15,639 bases of DNA from the NCBI GenBank assembly GCA_016778825.1, contig JADHOU010000008.1, positions 1-15,639 of the forward strand. The letters run 5' to 3'. A program made the translations under genes and the position numbers. Source of the stretch: Candidatus Puniceispirillum sp. GTDB lineage: Bacteria > Pseudomonadota > Alphaproteobacteria > Puniceispirillales > Puniceispirillaceae. The notes under the pieces are model-generated. The model was not told the DNA's origin. It searched no databases and saw only the letters and a list, made by a program, of their open reading frames with translations. Shown one piece after another: positions 14,578 through 15,639 of the stretch. Positions within the stretch are counted from its first letter, which is position 1. The number at the start of each line of letters is the position of its first letter.

Positions 14578-15639
14578 ATGGCTGGCGTAAAACAAATCAC
14601 GGTTTTGGGGGCAACAGGATCAATTGGTCAAAGCAGCCTTGCCTTGGTGCGTCAACATCCTGACCGATTTGCGGTTCATGGATTGGTCGCTGGCAAAGAT
14701 TTCAATCGTCTGGCCGCCTTGGCGTATGAATTCAAACCCAAAATCATTGGTATCCATGACCAGGCAAATCTGTCAGCTCTGAAAGAATTGGTTTCAACGC
14801 TTGATTGCCAGTTGGTGGCTGGCGAGGCGGCCTGTAGCGAAATTGCGGCGATGCCTGTTGATCTGGTGATTGCCGGTATCAGCGGTCTTGCCGGATTGCC
14901 TTCGGTCATGGCGGCGGTTCGCGCTAGCCAGACAGTTGCGATTGCCAATAAGGAATCGCTGGTTTCGGCTGGTGCTATTGTCACGCGTCAAGCCATCTTG
15001 TCAGGCGCGCATATTCTACCGATTGATAGTGAGCATAATGCTGTTTTCCAGTGCTGGAATGGCTGGAAAGGGCATCAATCAGCCGACATGACAAATGGTA
15101 AGATGACCGAATTAAGCCATATTTGCCTCACCGCGTCAGGCGGGCCATTTTTGACCTTGCCGATCGGTGAATTTGACGCAATCACACCGGCAGCGGCGGT
15201 GAAACATCCGAATTGGGAAATGGGGCAGAAAATTTCGGTTGATAGCGCCACCATGATGAATAAAGGGCTAGAGGTTATCGAGGCGCGTTGGCTTTTCGAC
15301 CTCAAGCCAAGCCAGATTGATGTTTTAATTCATCCTCAGCAAGCGATTCATGGACTTGTTTATTTTCGTGATGGATCAATCATTGCGCAAATGAGCGGGG
15401 CTGATATGCGAACGCCTATTTCCTTTGCTATGGCGTGGCCCGACCGGCTTGATTGGGGGCCAGAACCGCTTGATCTTGCGGCGATTGCCAATCTAACCTT
15501 CGCGCAGGTTGATCCTAACCGGTTTCCCTGTTTCATGCTGGCGCGTCAGGCGCTTGAGGCAGGGGGGATTGCCCCCGCCGTTCTGAACGCTGCAAATGAA
15601 GTGGCGGTTGATGCCTTTTTGACTGGAAAGATTGGGTTT
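14578..15639 (+). CDS. dxr: 1-deoxy-D-xylulose 5-phosphate reductoisomerase, 3' end cut by window edge
   Basis: Converts 1-deoxy-D-xylulose 5-phosphate to 2-C-methyl-D-erythritol 4-phosphate with NADPH, the first committed step of the MEP isoprenoid pathway and the target of fosmidomycin. From the ATG at 14578 the frame stays open for 354 codons to the last base, so perhaps 35-50 residues are missing (E. coli 398). Motifs: NADPH-binding GATGSIGQSS (11-20), IANKESLVSAG (122-132), metal-binding PIDSEHNAVFQ (148-158, with D150 and E152), TASGGPF (185-191), HPNWEMGQKISVDSATMMNK (210-229) ending in GLEVIEA with E232, and IHPQQAIHGLV (251-261). The C-terminal part up to AVLNAANEVAVDAFL is intact. 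It starts 12 bp after cdsA without a clear Shine-Dalgarno; an in-frame TTG at 14566 is an alternative start. Confidence 0.96.
   Translation, partial: MAGVKQITVLGATGSIGQSSLALVRQHPDRFAVHGLVAGKDFNRLAALAYEFKPKIIGIHDQANLSALKELVSTLDCQLVAGEAACSEIAAMPVDLVIAGISGLAGLPSVMAAVRASQTVAIANKESLVSAGAIVTRQAILSGAHILPIDSEHNAVFQCWNGWKGHQSADMTNGKMTELSHICLTASGGPFLTLPIGEFDAITPAAAVKHPNWEMGQKISVDSATMMNKGLEVIEARWLFDLKPSQIDVLIHPQQAIHGLVYFRDGSIIAQMSGADMRTPISFAMAWPDRLDWGPEPLDLAAIANLTFAQVDPNRFPCFMLARQALEAGGIAPAVLNAANEVAVDAFLTGKIGF

Noticed and set aside
1..15639. Search for CRISPR repeats, transposon ends, tRNA/rRNA genes, toxin-antitoxin or defence genes
   Set aside because: No direct-repeat array, terminal inverted repeats with a transposase, tRNA-like cloverleaf or unknown gene cluster was seen; coding space is filled with known housekeeping genes.

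Overview
The window reads as chromosomal DNA from an alphaproteobacterium with roughly balanced base composition. Three things support this. The block rpsB-tsf-pyrH-frr-uppS-cdsA-dxr is in the usual proteobacterial order. A single LolC/E-family permease sits next to lolD, between a short prolyl-tRNA synthetase and dnaE. HemB carries an aspartate-type metal site of the kind found in alphaproteobacteria. Protein style and composition would fit a marine lineage such as SAR116, but that is a guess that needs a database search.

Left part (1-1495, minus strand): the 5' end of a threonine dehydratase/serine racemase-type PLP enzyme gene, cut by the window edge. A short non-coding gap follows, then a complete hemB for porphobilinogen synthase. 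A 66-bp divergent region separates hemB from the plus-strand genes.

Middle (1562-9572, plus strand): a 3-hydroxyisobutyryl-CoA hydrolase-like crotonase (valine catabolism), then proS (prolyl-tRNA synthetase), a lolC/E-type permease gene overlapping lolD (lipoprotein export to the outer membrane), and dnaE (replicative DNA polymerase III alpha subunit). Spacing is tight from proS onward, which suggests cotranscription.

Right part (9573-15639, plus strand): a 212-bp leader with candidate RNA structure, then rpsB, tsf, pyrH, frr, uppS, cdsA and the first 354 codons of dxr. Together these supply ribosomal protein S2, elongation factor Ts, UMP kinase, ribosome recycling factor, undecaprenyl-PP synthase, CDP-diglyceride synthase and the first committed MEP-pathway enzyme. 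The block therefore links translation, pyrimidine supply, isoprenoid carrier, phospholipid and isoprenoid precursor synthesis.

No mobile element, CRISPR array, tRNA, rRNA, prophage or defence-type gene was seen. Every coding stretch belongs to a recognisable housekeeping family. I found no previously undescribed protein system. The most interesting signals are RNA-level: a possible pseudoknot just upstream of the rpsB ribosome binding site, and two hairpins between rpsB and tsf.
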